From Chloroflexota bacterium (GTDB lineage Bacteria; Chloroflexota; Anaerolineae; Aggregatilineales; Phototrophicaceae), in the NCBI GenBank assembly GCA_026706455.1, contig JAPOYS010000105.1, positions 1 through 64,000 of the forward strand: 64,000 nt of DNA, in the 5' to 3' direction. The number at the start of each line of letters is the position of its first letter. Positions within the stretch are counted from its first letter, which is position 1. The notes under the pieces are model-generated. The model was given only the letters and a program-made list of their open reading frames with translations. It made no database searches and was not told the origin of the DNA. This document shows, piece after piece, positions 10,521-20,666 of the stretch. Made by a program: the position numbers and the translations under genes.

Positions 10521-12116
10521 ATGCATATCCGGATTCTGCTATTCGTCTTGGCAGCCGCTTGGTCAGCAGCCTGCCGCTCGGCGCAAGGTGAGTTGGCGCT
10601 CCATGTTAGCGTCATTGTGGATGGGCAGGAAAAGAGCTACAGCTTTGCCAGCGACCTGTCAGTCGACCAAGTGCTGGCGAACGCGCAGATAGAATTGGGT
10701 CCGCGCGACCGCGTTAGCCATCCGCTCGTCGCGGCGATTAGCGATGGGATGCGCATTTCAATTCGACGAGTATCAGAAACGCAGATTTGCGAGCAGGAAG
10801 AGGTCGCCTTCCAGCGGCGGCGCCTGCCGAGAGAAGGCATTCCAGCTGGCGAGCTGCGGCCAGGGCAAGCGGGTATTCCTGGCTTGCGCGAGGTCTGCTA
10901 TCGCATCCTGCTGGAGGATGACAAAGAAGTTCAGCGTGAGCCACTCGGACCTCCAACCAAACTGCGGGACGCTGTTGACGCGATCGAATACGTGGGTCCG
11001 GCGCATCAGGTCGAACCCATTGCGCTGCCTGGTCGGCTCAGTTACATCAACAATCAGAACGCCTGGACGATCAAGGCGAGCGCGGCCAATAAGCGCGCTC
11101 TGACGAGCAGTCATAGGCTGGACTCCCTCGTGTTTCACCAGCGGCAAGACGGCGCCTACCTGCTTTTCACCAGCGAAACGGCAGGGACGGACGACTTCTT
11201 TAATGAAATGTGGCTCGTCTCGACCGGCGACGATGCGGAAGCGCTACGCATGACGCCGACCGACGTGCTCTTCGCCGCCTGGCGTCCTGGCGCCAGCAAC
11301 ACAATCGCGTATTCCACCGGTGAACGCAGCCTGGGAACACCTGGCTGGAAGGCGCTCAACAATCTTTGGCTGATGAACGTTGATTTGGAGAGCGCTCGGA
11401 CGCTCAGCATCGAGGAAGTCTTGACCGAATCCGATGGCGGAATATATGGCTGGTGGGGCATGGATTTCAGCTGGTCGCCAACGGGCGGCCAGCTGGCTTG
11501 GGCGAAAGCCGACGGCTTCGGGCTGGTCGACTTGGAAACGGGGCGCTTGACGCCCTTGGTGCAATACGCGGTCTTTCAAAGCACAGCCACATGGGTATGG
11601 CGGACGACGCTGTCGTGGTCATTTGACGGGCAGCTGATAACGGGCATCGCTCACGGCGCGCCGCTCGGGAATGAGCCGCCCGAGACGAGTCCCATTTTTG
11701 ACGTCGTCGTCGCCAGCGCTGACGGCCGCTTTTCAGCGCCTTTGAGCTTGGCGGCCGGCATGTGGGCCGGCCCGGCCTTTTCGCCCGATGTCGCGGAACG
11801 CGGCGCCGAATTCGGCAAGGGTTATCTGGCTTGGCTCAAAGCGCGGGAAGCGCAAAACAGCCTGAGCGGTGATTATGATCTGATCCTGGCCGACCGCGAT
11901 GGCAGCAATCAGCGCCGGCTGTTTCCCCCGCCGGGCCAGCCGGGCATTCGCAAGACTGATTTCGGCTCATCCGCGCGCCAGTTCAGCTGGAGCCCGGATG
12001 GGCGCTTCATCGCCTTGATCTACGCCGGCGACCTTTGGCTGGTCGAAATCGAGACGGCTGCGGCTTATCAGGTCACATTCGACGGCCAGTCATCAAACCC
12101 GATCTGGACGCGCTGA
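10521..12116 (+). CDS. lipoprotein with DUF348/G5-like N-terminus and TolB/WD40-like beta-propeller
   Basis: Lipobox-like LAAAWSAAC; VSVIVDGQEKSYSFASDLSVDQVLANAQIELGPRDRVSHPLVAAISDGMRISI resembles DUF348; later FSWSPDGRFIALIYAGDLWLVE propeller repeats. Confidence 0.65.
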   Translation: MHIRILLFVLAAAWSAACRSAQGELALHVSVIVDGQEKSYSFASDLSVDQVLANAQIELGPRDRVSHPLVAAISDGMRISIRRVSETQICEQEEVAFQRRRLPREGIPAGELRPGQAGIPGLREVCYRILLEDDKEVQREPLGPPTKLRDAVDAIEYVGPAHQVEPIALPGRLSYINNQNAWTIKASAANKRALTSSHRLDSLVFHQRQDGAYLLFTSETAGTDDFFNEMWLVSTGDDAEALRMTPTDVLFAAWRPGASNTIAYSTGERSLGTPGWKALNNLWLMNVDLESARTLSIEEVLTESDGGIYGWWGMDFSWSPTGGQLAWAKADGFGLVDLETGRLTPLVQYAVFQSTATWVWRTTLSWSFDGQLITGIAHGAPLGNEPPETSPIFDVVVASADGRFSAPLSLAAGMWAGPAFSPDVAERGAEFGKGYLAWLKAREAQNSLSGDYDLILADRDGSNQRRLFPPPGQPGIRKTDFGSSARQFSWSPDGRFIALIYAGDLWLVEIETAAAYQVTFDGQSSNPIWTR

Positions 12117-15100
12117 TGCGGAGTTTCCTGCTGCTGGTTGTTGCGCTAATGCTGGTTGTCGGAAGCCTGGCCGCCACGCTGGGCACCATGCAGCTGCGCG
12201 ACTTTGAACTGCGCGGTTATATTGACCCGACGAAAGATCAGCGTCTGCCGTTCACGGTAGATCGCGCTGGCGTGAATGTAGAATTGCTGCAATATGGGGA
12301 TGCTGAACTCATAAGCGCCCTCGAACGGATCCGCGCCGCTCGCTTTCGCTGGCTTCGACAATTCGTCTACTGGGATGAGATCGAGCGGCGTCGAAATGAA
12401 TTCGATTGGAGCGCCTGGGATCGGCTGGCCTCCGCCTTGAGAGATTTCCCCGAGCTTGAGTCGGTCGTTGTTCTGATGAATTCGCCCGCTTGGGCGCGGC
12501 CCCAGCGCGGCGGCGCCGAATTAACCAGTAGCGCGCCGCCAGAATCGCCCCATGACTTGGCGGCATTTGGCGCCGAATTTGCCCGCCGTTATGGCGACCT
12601 GATTGACTATTACCAGATTTGGGATGAGCCGAATCTGGGCGACGCCTGGGGCGGCCAGGATCCGCGGGCTTCCGAATACGTCACCTTGCTTGCGGCCGCG
12701 CGCTCTGCGATCTTGAGCGCGGATCCCGCGGCGAAAATTGTCGCTGCTGGTCTGGCCCCGACAGTGGAGACCGCCGGACGCAACATCAGCGATATTCGCT
12801 ACCTCCAGGCTATGTACGCGCAAGGCGCGCGCGAGCTGATGGATGTCGTCGCGGGCAAACCGTACGGACAATTTGACTCTCCAATGGATCGGCGCGTTGA
12901 CGAAGACGTTCTCAACTTTTCGCGCATTGTCGCTTTGCGTGAGGTCATGTTGGCGAACGACGACGTCCGAACGCCACTATGGGCGAGCAATTACGGCTGG
13001 AACGCGCTGCCCGGCGATTGGAGCGGCGACGCGTCGATTTGGGGCGCGGTTGACGCGATCGAACGCACCAGATACACCCTGCATGCCCTTGACCGCGCGC
13101 ATCGAGAAATGCCCTGGCTGGGTCCCATGTTCCTCCATCATTGGCAGCCAGCCGCCAGCCCCGAGAGCGCCCAATGGGGTTTCGCGCTCGTCAATCAGGA
13201 CGGATCCGCTTCCGAGCTCCTGCGTGCGCTAGAGGCCTACGCTTATCCGGATCTGGCGCAGAACGGCTTGTATCACGCGCGCAACGCTCATGCGCGCTAC
13301 AGCGGCGTCTGGCGATTTAGCGAGCGGGGCGCGGACATCGGCTGGCTGCAGTCAACCGACAGCCAACTGGCCTTCGACTTTTATGGGAGCGATGTCGCGC
13401 TGCTCTTGCGCGAAGACGACTACATCGGTTTCCTATATCCAACCGTCGATGGGCAGCCGGCCAAGGCCTTGCAGCAGGACGCGAACGGCAACGCTTATAT
13501 CATGCTGCGCAGCAACTCGCGCGCCCCCGAAACGAATCTCGTGCCGATTGCCACTGGCTTGAATTTGGGCCGCCATACGCTTCATGCAAGCGCGGACCAG
13601 GGCTGGGACCGCTGGGCCATTGCCGGATACGCCGTTAGTTCGGGTGATTTATCAGCCCCCTATGATCGACAGATCGCGCTTGGCGTCATCACGACGGGAC
13701 TCGCGGCGCTTGTGCTGGCGCTGTCGATAGCGACCGCGCCTTGGACCGAGTGGCTGCCCCGATTGCGCAATCTGCTTGCCGGGCTGAGCGCTACGACCAG
13801 CCTAGTGATTGCCGGGCTCACGTCTGTCAGTATGATGCTGGCGATGCTATGGACCTGGGACTCGCCGAAGGCTTCAGTTTTCGCCCGCGATGAGGTCAAT
13901 CTTTTACTGGTATTGCTCACGGGAGGCGCGCTTTACTTTTCCAAGAGCCTCTTGCTGTCTATCCTCTTCGCGCTCCTGCTATTCATACAGATTTACCATC
14001 GCTTGGCAAACGGGTTGCTGTTGATTTTGCTGTGGGCGCCCTTCTTCTTGAAGCCCGTTGAGCTGCATTCTTATGCGATACCGATGGTCGAAGCGCTGCT
14101 GCTCATTACAGCGGCGGCTGGCGCGATCAAAATGATTGCGGCCATCGGTCAGCGGCTGCAGATGGCCAATAGCGGGTTTCCAATCTTCTCGCGCGAGTCG
14201 CTTCCGAAGATCACCGTGATCGATGGCGCTGTCGCAGGCTTGACGCTGCTCGGCTGTCTGTCGCTGCTATGGACCGATCATCTCGACAAAGCCACGACCG
14301 AGCTGCGAACGCTAATCGTCGAGCCCGCAATCTTTTATCTTTTGATTCGATTGCTGCAGCCGCAAAAGGGGACGCTCTTCCGCCTGTGCCTTGCGCTCGT
14401 TGCCGCTGGCGTTCTGGCCTGTCTGATTGGTCTGGGCGAGGTCATACTCGGTATGGGCGAGCTGCCTCTGCGCGGCGTATACGGCTCGCCCAATAATATC
14501 GGCTTGCTGCTGGGCCGCGCGATACCCATGGCGCTGGCGATCGGCCTGGTCAATCTGGAAGCGCGCTGGCGCTGGGCAGCCCTTGGCAGCCTCGCGATCA
14601 TGCTGCCAGCGCTGCTACTGACACAGAGCCTTGGGGCATTCGCGCTCGGCCTGCCAGCGGGATGCGTCTGCGTAATCATCGGTCTCTTCGGACGCAAGAC
14701 TATCGTGCCGCTATTGCTCGTCGCGCTGGCCGGCGCCGTCGTGCTGCTGCTACTGCCACAGACTCTGACCGGGGTCGCCAACATGCTTGATTTATCGAGC
14801 GGCACGAGCTTTGTTCGCCTGCGCTTATGGGAGAGCACGATCGCCATCATTCGCGATCGGCCGATTACGGGCTTGGGCTTGGACCAGTTTCTCTATCATT
14901 ACGGAGGCGAATACGTGCGGCCCGACGCCATTTGGGACGCGAATCTCTCGCATCCGCACAATTTCATCTTAGACTTCTGGACTCGCCTAAGCATATTCGC
15001 CGTCGGCGCTTTTCTGCTGCTTCAAGTCAGCTTCTGGCGCGGGGCACATTCGATCCTGGTGAAAACGCGCGGGCGCGATCCGCGGTCATTCGCCATGACA

Positions 15101-15247
15101 CTGGGTTTGGCTGGCAGCATGGCCGCGTTACTGGCGCACGGCTTGGTGGACAATAGCGTCTTTGTCATCGACCTGGCATTCATCTTTGTGTTCCAACTGG
15201 CGGCGCTGTTGCGGCTGCGCGAGTTGACAAAGCCCGCGCGGGTCTGA
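12116..15247 (+). CDS. fusion: N-terminal clan GH-A-like glycosidase domain + C-terminal O-antigen ligase/polymerase (Wzy)-like membrane domain
   Basis: IDYYQIWDEPNLGDAW (acid/base-like motif), then multi-TM region with GVYGSPNNIGLLLGRAIPMAL...RLRLWESTIAIIRDRPITGLGLDQFLYHYG...SHPHNFILDFWTRLSI typical of Wzy_C proteins; probable start at 12116 overlapping the upstream TGA. Confidence 0.8.
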   Translation: MRSFLLLVVALMLVVGSLAATLGTMQLRDFELRGYIDPTKDQRLPFTVDRAGVNVELLQYGDAELISALERIRAARFRWLRQFVYWDEIERRRNEFDWSAWDRLASALRDFPELESVVVLMNSPAWARPQRGGAELTSSAPPESPHDLAAFGAEFARRYGDLIDYYQIWDEPNLGDAWGGQDPRASEYVTLLAAARSAILSADPAAKIVAAGLAPTVETAGRNISDIRYLQAMYAQGARELMDVVAGKPYGQFDSPMDRRVDEDVLNFSRIVALREVMLANDDVRTPLWASNYGWNALPGDWSGDASIWGAVDAIERTRYTLHALDRAHREMPWLGPMFLHHWQPAASPESAQWGFALVNQDGSASELLRALEAYAYPDLAQNGLYHARNAHARYSGVWRFSERGADIGWLQSTDSQLAFDFYGSDVALLLREDDYIGFLYPTVDGQPAKALQQDANGNAYIMLRSNSRAPETNLVPIATGLNLGRHTLHASADQGWDRWAIAGYAVSSGDLSAPYDRQIALGVITTGLAALVLALSIATAPWTEWLPRLRNLLAGLSATTSLVIAGLTSVSMMLAMLWTWDSPKASVFARDEVNLLLVLLTGGALYFSKSLLLSILFALLLFIQIYHRLANGLLLILLWAPFFLKPVELHSYAIPMVEALLLITAAAGAIKMIAAIGQRLQMANSGFPIFSRESLPKITVIDGAVAGLTLLGCLSLLWTDHLDKATTELRTLIVEPAIFYLLIRLLQPQKGTLFRLCLALVAAGVLACLIGLGEVILGMGELPLRGVYGSPNNIGLLLGRAIPMALAIGLVNLEARWRWAALGSLAIMLPALLLTQSLGAFALGLPAGCVCVIIGLFGRKTIVPLLLVALAGAVVLLLLPQTLTGVANMLDLSSGTSFVRLRLWESTIAIIRDRPITGLGLDQFLYHYGGEYVRPDAIWDANLSHPHNFILDFWTRLSIFAVGAFLLLQVSFWRGAHSILVKTRGRDPRSFAMTLGLAGSMAALLAHGLVDNSVFVIDLAFIFVFQLAALLRLRELTKPARV

Positions 15248-15346
15248 TGCCAACCCGAGGCGCGTGTGGATCGGCGCAGCTGCAAACGCGATCTCGGCTA
15301 ACTGTGGTATGATTTCTGTGTTTCTGGCAGCCGGAGGAAACTTCTA

Positions 15347-16294
15347 TTGCGCGTCTTAATTACGGGTGGCGCCGGTTTCATCGGCTCGCATTTATGCGAC
15401 CGATTCCTGCGCGATGGCCATCGCGTCGTGGCAATGGACAATTTAATCACTGGTTCGCAGGACAATATCGCGCACCTGGCCGGCAACCGCAGCTTCGAAT
15501 TCATCTACCATGACGTGAGCAATTTCATCCACGTGCCGGGCTCCGTCGACGCTGTACTGCACTTTGCTTCGCCCGCCAGCCCGCTCGATTATCTCCGTTA
15601 CCCGATTCAGACTTTGAAAGTCGGCGCCCTGGGCACGCACAACGCGCTGGGGCACGCCTTGGCGAAAGGCGCGCGCTTCCTGCTCGCTTCGACATCAGAG
15701 GTGTATGGCGACCCGCTTGAGCATCCGCAGGCCGAGTCCTATGCTGGCAATGTCGATCCTGTTGGCCCGCGCGGCGTGTATGACGAAGCCAAGCGCTACG
15801 CCGAAGCCCTGGTCATGGCTTATCATCGTCAGCATCAGATGGATACCAGGATCGTGCGCATATTTAATACCTACGGACCGCGAATGCGCCTTGATGATGG
15901 ACGGGTTGTGCCGAATTTTATCGGCCAAGCCATTCGCGGAGAAGCGCTCACCGTCTATGGCGACGGTTCGCAAACGCGAAGCTTCCAATACATCGACGAT
16001 CTCGTTGAGGGCGTCGTCCGCTTGCTAAGAAGCGACTTTGTGGAACCGGTGAACATTGGCACGACGCGCGAGATTAGCATTCTCGATTTGGCGAAAATTG
16101 TAAACCGCGTTGCCGACAACCGAGCCGCGATCGTCTATGCGGACGGCTCGCGCATCGATGGCGATCCGCAAACGCGCCGGCCCGATACGTCGCGCGCGCG
16201 GGAAGCGCTGAATTGGAGGCCAAAAGTCGAACTAGAACATGGCCTTGAATGGACGCTTGATTATTTCCGGTCGGTTCTTGGCCACGCGCGCTAG
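15347..16294 (+). CDS. NAD-dependent epimerase/dehydratase, UDP-glucuronate decarboxylase-like
   Basis: [46 protein letters not shown] start. Confidence 0.85.
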   Translation: MRVLITGGAGFIGSHLCDRFLRDGHRVVAMDNLITGSQDNIAHLAGNRSFEFIYHDVSNFIHVPGSVDAVLHFASPASPLDYLRYPIQTLKVGALGTHNALGHALAKGARFLLASTSEVYGDPLEHPQAESYAGNVDPVGPRGVYDEAKRYAEALVMAYHRQHQMDTRIVRIFNTYGPRMRLDDGRVVPNFIGQAIRGEALTVYGDGSQTRSFQYIDDLVEGVVRLLRSDFVEPVNIGTTREISILDLAKIVNRVADNRAAIVYADGSRIDGDPQTRRPDTSRAREALNWRPKVELEHGLEWTLDYFRSVLGHAR

Positions 16295-16295
16295 C

Positions 16296-17756
16296 ATGCT
16301 CCCGGCGCGAATCGCCAGCCGCCCCGGTCTGGCCTTGGTCGTCCTCGTTATCGTCGCCGCGGCTATCTTCAGCTTTCTGCCTGCTTCTCTGTCTGTGCCA
16401 CTGGCGCTGGCGGTCCTCTGTCTTCTCTTGATTCCGCAAACGCCGCTGACCGCGCTCGTTCTTCTTCTTGTGCTTGCTCCCTTGCGCACGCTTATCGCTA
16501 CCGAGGCGAGCGCTGTTTTTCCCTTCGATGTTGGACAGATCCTGTTCGGGCTCTTTCTCCTGTCTTCGCTCGCCCAGGACATAGCCCGCCGCCGGCCGAT
16601 TCTCAGGTTCCGCCCTGATCCGGTGCTTCTCGCGGTCCTGGCGATCTGCATGGTCTTTGGCATCGGCGCCTGGCGCGGCGGCGACATCGCCAGTTGGCTC
16701 TCGGAATGGCTGAAGTGGGTGGTCATCGCCATCATGATCTGGCGCCTGTCGGAGACGGCCCGCTTTGCCTGGGCCTGGCTGGTATTCGCCGTCGTGCTGA
16801 GCGCCGGCGCCAACGCCCTCGTTGGCATTTATATCTTCTTCGGCGGCAGCGGCGCCGATCACCTCGTGATCATGAGCCGTTACTTCCGGGCATTCGGCAC
16901 ATTCGGCCAGCCGAATCCATTTGGCGGATTCATGGGCATCGCGCTGCCGCTCGCCATCGCTGTGTCGCTGTGTCAACTGGAATATGTCTTGGCGTGCAGC
17001 CGGCAGCGCGCGGTCATTGATTGGCGGCGCGTCATCCTGCTTACGATGTCGGGCTTTGCATCGGCGCTAATCCTGGCTGCCTTATTCGCTTCCTGGAGCC
17101 GGGGCGCCTGGCTGGGAATCGCCGCGGCGCTGGCGCTCATGCTCGTCTGCTGGCCTCGGCGCTTGGTCCAAGGCGCCGCACTTGCGCTGGTTGGCGCCGC
17201 CCTGCTGTTTGCTAGCGCGTCCGCGAATTTGCTGCCCGCTTCAATTGCCAATCGCCTTACGACAGCCGCGACCGACCTGTTCACCATTTCTGATGCCCGC
17301 GGCATCCATATTCATGCCTCCAACTACGCCGTGATTGAGCGCCTGGCGCATTGGCAGGCCGCCCGCAATATGGCTCAACACCATCCATTTTTCGGGGTCG
17401 GGCTGGGCAATTACGCGGGAGCCTACGAAAACTATCGCTTAATCAAATGGGAGGATCCGCTCGGCCACGCGCACAATCACTATTTGAATATTCTGGCGGA
17501 GACGGGCATCGTTGGCTTGAGCGCCTACGTCGGGTTCTGGCTCGTCATATTTTGGCTGACCTGGAGGACGCGGCGCCATCCGGACCGGCTCGCGCGCAGC
17601 GTCGCCGTCGGCCTACTGGGCTGCTGGACATATATCGCCGTGCATAGCATCTTTGACAATCTTTATGTGAATAACCTGTTTCTGCATATCGGTGTATTAT
17701 TGAGTGTGCTGGCGATTTTGCGCAGTCAAATTACATGCTCGCTTAAAGTGGAGTAG
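16296..17756 (+). CDS. O-antigen ligase/polymerase family protein
   Basis: Multi-TM; FGQPNPFGGFMGIALPLAIA; WQAARNMAQHHPFFGVGLGNYAGAYE...GHAHNHYLNILAETGIVG. Confidence 0.85.
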   Translation: MLPARIASRPGLALVVLVIVAAAIFSFLPASLSVPLALAVLCLLLIPQTPLTALVLLLVLAPLRTLIATEASAVFPFDVGQILFGLFLLSSLAQDIARRRPILRFRPDPVLLAVLAICMVFGIGAWRGGDIASWLSEWLKWVVIAIMIWRLSETARFAWAWLVFAVVLSAGANALVGIYIFFGGSGADHLVIMSRYFRAFGTFGQPNPFGGFMGIALPLAIAVSLCQLEYVLACSRQRAVIDWRRVILLTMSGFASALILAALFASWSRGAWLGIAAALALMLVCWPRRLVQGAALALVGAALLFASASANLLPASIANRLTTAATDLFTISDARGIHIHASNYAVIERLAHWQAARNMAQHHPFFGVGLGNYAGAYENYRLIKWEDPLGHAHNHYLNILAETGIVGLSAYVGFWLVIFWLTWRTRRHPDRLARSVAVGLLGCWTYIAVHSIFDNLYVNNLFLHIGVLLSVLAILRSQITCSLKVE

Positions 17757-17758
17757 AC

Positions 17759-18337
17759 ATGTCCCAGGCTGTTAGTCAGGAGGCGGCGCGGCGCCGTCAA
17801 AGCGTGAGCACGCCGGCGGACTCTCTCATCATCAAGCTATCGATAAGGGTCGGGCGGGGCCAGGCGAAGGAAGTTGAGCGCTTCATTAAGTTCGCTTTTG
17901 TTGGGGCGCTGGGATTCGTCATCGACTTGAGCACAGTTGTCATTCTGCAGAATACACTATTGCCGCCAGAAAACGCTGAAACCGTGACGCTTGTCAACAG
18001 CATTGCATTTGTCCTGGCCGTCTGCAGCAATTTCGTATGCAATCGTTTCTGGACTTACCCCGACTCGCGCAGCTATTCGCTTCATCGACAGTTGACCCAG
18101 TTTGCGATCGTCAGCGTGATTGGCCTGCTCATTCGCAATCTATGGATCAACGGCACGTATGAAACGATGGGGCAACTCTCAACATCAGTTTTGCAGACGG
18201 TCGCTGTTGATTACGCACCGGAACTGATCGATCAGAACAAGCTGGGCACGACCATCGCCCTGGTTTTCGGCGTGCTGATCGTAATGATATGGAACTTCGT
18301 GGCCAATCGCTTCTGGACCTATAACGACGTCGAATAA
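17759..18337 (+). CDS. GtrA family membrane protein
   Basis: RFIKFAFVGALGFVIDLSTVVILQ...FVCNRFWTYPDS...NFVANRFWTYND. Confidence 0.85.
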   Translation: MSQAVSQEAARRRQSVSTPADSLIIKLSIRVGRGQAKEVERFIKFAFVGALGFVIDLSTVVILQNTLLPPENAETVTLVNSIAFVLAVCSNFVCNRFWTYPDSRSYSLHRQLTQFAIVSVIGLLIRNLWINGTYETMGQLSTSVLQTVAVDYAPELIDQNKLGTTIALVFGVLIVMIWNFVANRFWTYNDVE

Positions 18338-18338
18338 C

Positions 18339-19478
18339 GTGCGCCGCATAGCACTGGACTACACACCAGCGATCGAACAAAGGGGCGGCATCGGGCGCTA
18401 CGCGCGCGAGTTGACCGCCGCGCTGGCACAGGCGGATTCGACCAGCAACTACCGCCTGTTTGTAGCCGGTGCCAGCTTGCCGAGATTGCCGCAGCCGCCG
18501 GGCGACAACTTCGAGTGGCGGCCCACGGCGGTCAGCGCCAAATGGCTGGCGCGCCTTTGGCATCGCGCACGCGTCCCCCTGCCCGTCGAAACTTTCACTG
18601 GACCCGTCGACCTGTTTCACGCGACAGATTTTGTTCTGCCGCCGACCTTAGCCCGCGCCCGCAGCCTGCTCACGGTCCATGACTTGTCGTTCCTGCGTGC
18701 GCCAGAGGCCGCAAGCCCGCCGCTAAAAGCTTATTTGGACGCGGTAGTGCCGCGCTCAGTGGCGGCAGCTGATCATATTCTGGCGGACTCGGACGCAACC
18801 AAAGCGGATCTGGTTGACTTGTACGATACGCCTGAAGAACGGATAACCGTTCTTTACAGCGGAGTGCATCGGCGATTCCAACGAGTCGAGGACGAGCATG
18901 AATTGGAGCGAATTCGGGCGAAACACGGTTTGGCCGGAATCGATTACATTCTGTCGGTCGGAACCGTGCAGCCGAGAAAAAACTACAGCCGCGTGATCGA
19001 AGCCTTAGCGCGGCTGCGCGGCGCGGGCTATGAACTGCACTACGCGATCGCCGGCGGCCACGGCTGGCTCGAAGACGAAATGGTTCGAACGATCCACCGG
19101 CATGGCATGGGCGACTTCGTTCATTTGCTCGGATTTGTTGAGGATCGTGACCTGCCGGCGCTGTACACGGGCGCGCGGATGTTGGCGATGGCGTCGCTGT
19201 ACGAAGGTTTCGGGCTGCCCATACTTGAAGCGATGGCTTGCGGGGCGCCGGTGATCGCCGGCAATCTCTCATCGCTGCCGGAGGTCGCTGGCCACGCGGC
19301 GCTGCTGGTCGACCCCTTCGACGCCGATGCAATCGTCGAAGCGATCCTGTTGCTGCATAGCGACTCCGCGCGCAGGTTGAAGCTAATCGAAGCGGGTTAT
19401 GAACAAATCAGGGCGTTTAGCTGGGAGCGAGCCGCCATACAACTCAAGTCAATCTACGATCAGATGCTGGAGCGCTGA
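18339..19478 (+). CDS. GT4-type glycosyltransferase
   Basis: YILSVGTVQPRKNYSRVIEAL; ASLYEGFGLPILEAMACGAPVIAGNLSSLPEVAGHAALLVDP; GTG start. Confidence 0.92.
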   Translation: MRRIALDYTPAIEQRGGIGRYARELTAALAQADSTSNYRLFVAGASLPRLPQPPGDNFEWRPTAVSAKWLARLWHRARVPLPVETFTGPVDLFHATDFVLPPTLARARSLLTVHDLSFLRAPEAASPPLKAYLDAVVPRSVAAADHILADSDATKADLVDLYDTPEERITVLYSGVHRRFQRVEDEHELERIRAKHGLAGIDYILSVGTVQPRKNYSRVIEALARLRGAGYELHYAIAGGHGWLEDEMVRTIHRHGMGDFVHLLGFVEDRDLPALYTGARMLAMASLYEGFGLPILEAMACGAPVIAGNLSSLPEVAGHAALLVDPFDADAIVEAILLLHSDSARRLKLIEAGYEQIRAFSWERAAIQLKSIYDQMLER

Positions 19479-19514
19479 GTGTCCATCGGTGAAGTGGGAG
19501 CGTAAAGAGGCAGT

Positions 19515-20198
19515 ATGACGATGAGTTACGATAGCGAGATGAGGCAAGCAAACGCACCCAATTGGCTCGTGGCGCTTGCCTTCGGTCTCGTCTTGGTCGG
19601 GCTATTTGGATTTGCCCAACCTTGGATTGTGGCGCCGTCGGGGTCGATGACGCTCAACGCCTTTGACCTGGCGGAATGGACGAGCCTGCATCCGACGCAG
19701 CGCGCAACGTCTCCTCCCATGTTGACGCCGCTTATGCTCCGGCTGCAATTGCTGATTCTGTCCGTCATTCTAGGCGCGCTCCCGACCGGGTCGAGTGCAA
19801 GAGCCTGCGCCGCAATCATGATTCTCGTACTGACTCTTGCGCAGTTGCCGCCGCTTGATATTGTGTATGACCCAAACAATCTGAATTATCGCCAGCAACT
19901 TTATCTGGCAGCCGCCAGCCTGACCGCGAGTTTCTGTCTGTTTGCTGTCAATCGGAGGCGAATCGCTCTGCTTGCGTCAATTGCGCTGCCGATCATCGGC
20001 ATCGCGACCGCCTCTTATGGGCTCGCTGAAGCGGCGGGGCTCTATCAACACTTTGAGATAGGGCAGGCCCCCGGCGCTGGCATCTGGATTCTGGGCGCGA
20101 GCTATATCGGCATAGCTGCCATCGCCGGTGCGTTGCGGCATATTCGAAGGCGATTTCGCATCAACAGAATGCGCATGTCGCAGCGCCTCCGAGAATAA
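19515..20198 (+). CDS. multi-TM membrane protein of unknown function
   Basis: Several hydrophobic segments; ORF follows the glycosyltransferase gene. Confidence 0.5.
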   Translation: MTMSYDSEMRQANAPNWLVALAFGLVLVGLFGFAQPWIVAPSGSMTLNAFDLAEWTSLHPTQRATSPPMLTPLMLRLQLLILSVILGALPTGSSARACAAIMILVLTLAQLPPLDIVYDPNNLNYRQQLYLAAASLTASFCLFAVNRRRIALLASIALPIIGIATASYGLAEAAGLYQHFEIGQAPGAGIWILGASYIGIAAIAGALRHIRRRFRINRMRMSQRLRE

Positions 20199-20219
20199 AA
20201 TAAGGCAGCCTGCGCTGCC
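20190..20219 (-). terminator. Rho-independent terminator downstream of acpP
   Basis: Minus strand GGCAGC-GCAG-GCTGCC hairpin followed by TTATTTTATTCTC. Confidence 0.75.
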
Positions 20220-20253
20220 CTACGATCATTGCAAGCTGGCTGGATGTGACAGA

Positions 20254-20490
20254 TCACTCCATATTGGACTTGATATACTCGACAGCCTGCCCGACTGTTT
20301 CGATGCGCTGCGCATCCTCATCGCTGATCTCGCCGCCGAATTCCTCTTCAAAAGCCATGATCAACTCAACGAGGTCGAGGGAGTCGGCCTCAAGATCTTC
20401 GCGAAAGCTGGCGCCCTCGACGACACGATCTTCTTCCACGCCTAGCAACTCAACCACGATTCCCTTCACACGTTCTTCAATTGACGCCAT
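20254..20490 (-). CDS. acpP: acyl carrier protein
   Basis: [45 protein letters not shown] with DSL phosphopantetheine site; AGGAGGT RBS upstream. Confidence 0.97.
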   Translation of the reverse strand: MASIEERVKGIVVELLGVEEDRVVEGASFREDLEADSLDLVELIMAFEEEFGGEISDEDAQRIETVGQAVEYIKSNME

Positions 20491-20520
20491 GTCCGGTCTA
20501 CCTCCTGAATGGAATCTGAT

Positions 20521-20537
20521 TTGTCAATTCATGACAA
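20521..20537 (-). promoter_or_regulatory. operator-like perfect inverted repeat in the acpP leader
   Basis: TTGTCA-N5-TGACAA immediately downstream of a TATAAT box (minus strand; + strand 20541-20546). Confidence 0.45.
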
Positions 20538-20666
20538 CCCATTATACTGAATTTCCCGCGCCGTGCTAGCCAGATGACCGGCGCGCCAGTGATTGACACC
20601 CGCCGTCATCATCAGTACGATTAACTCGCAGGCGCGCATGTGGCGACGCCCTGAATTAAGGAACAC

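Noticed and set aside
16074-16976. 300-aa minus-strand ORF across the epimerase and Wzy-like genes
   Set aside because: Spans two real genes in antisense; low-complexity charged sequence.
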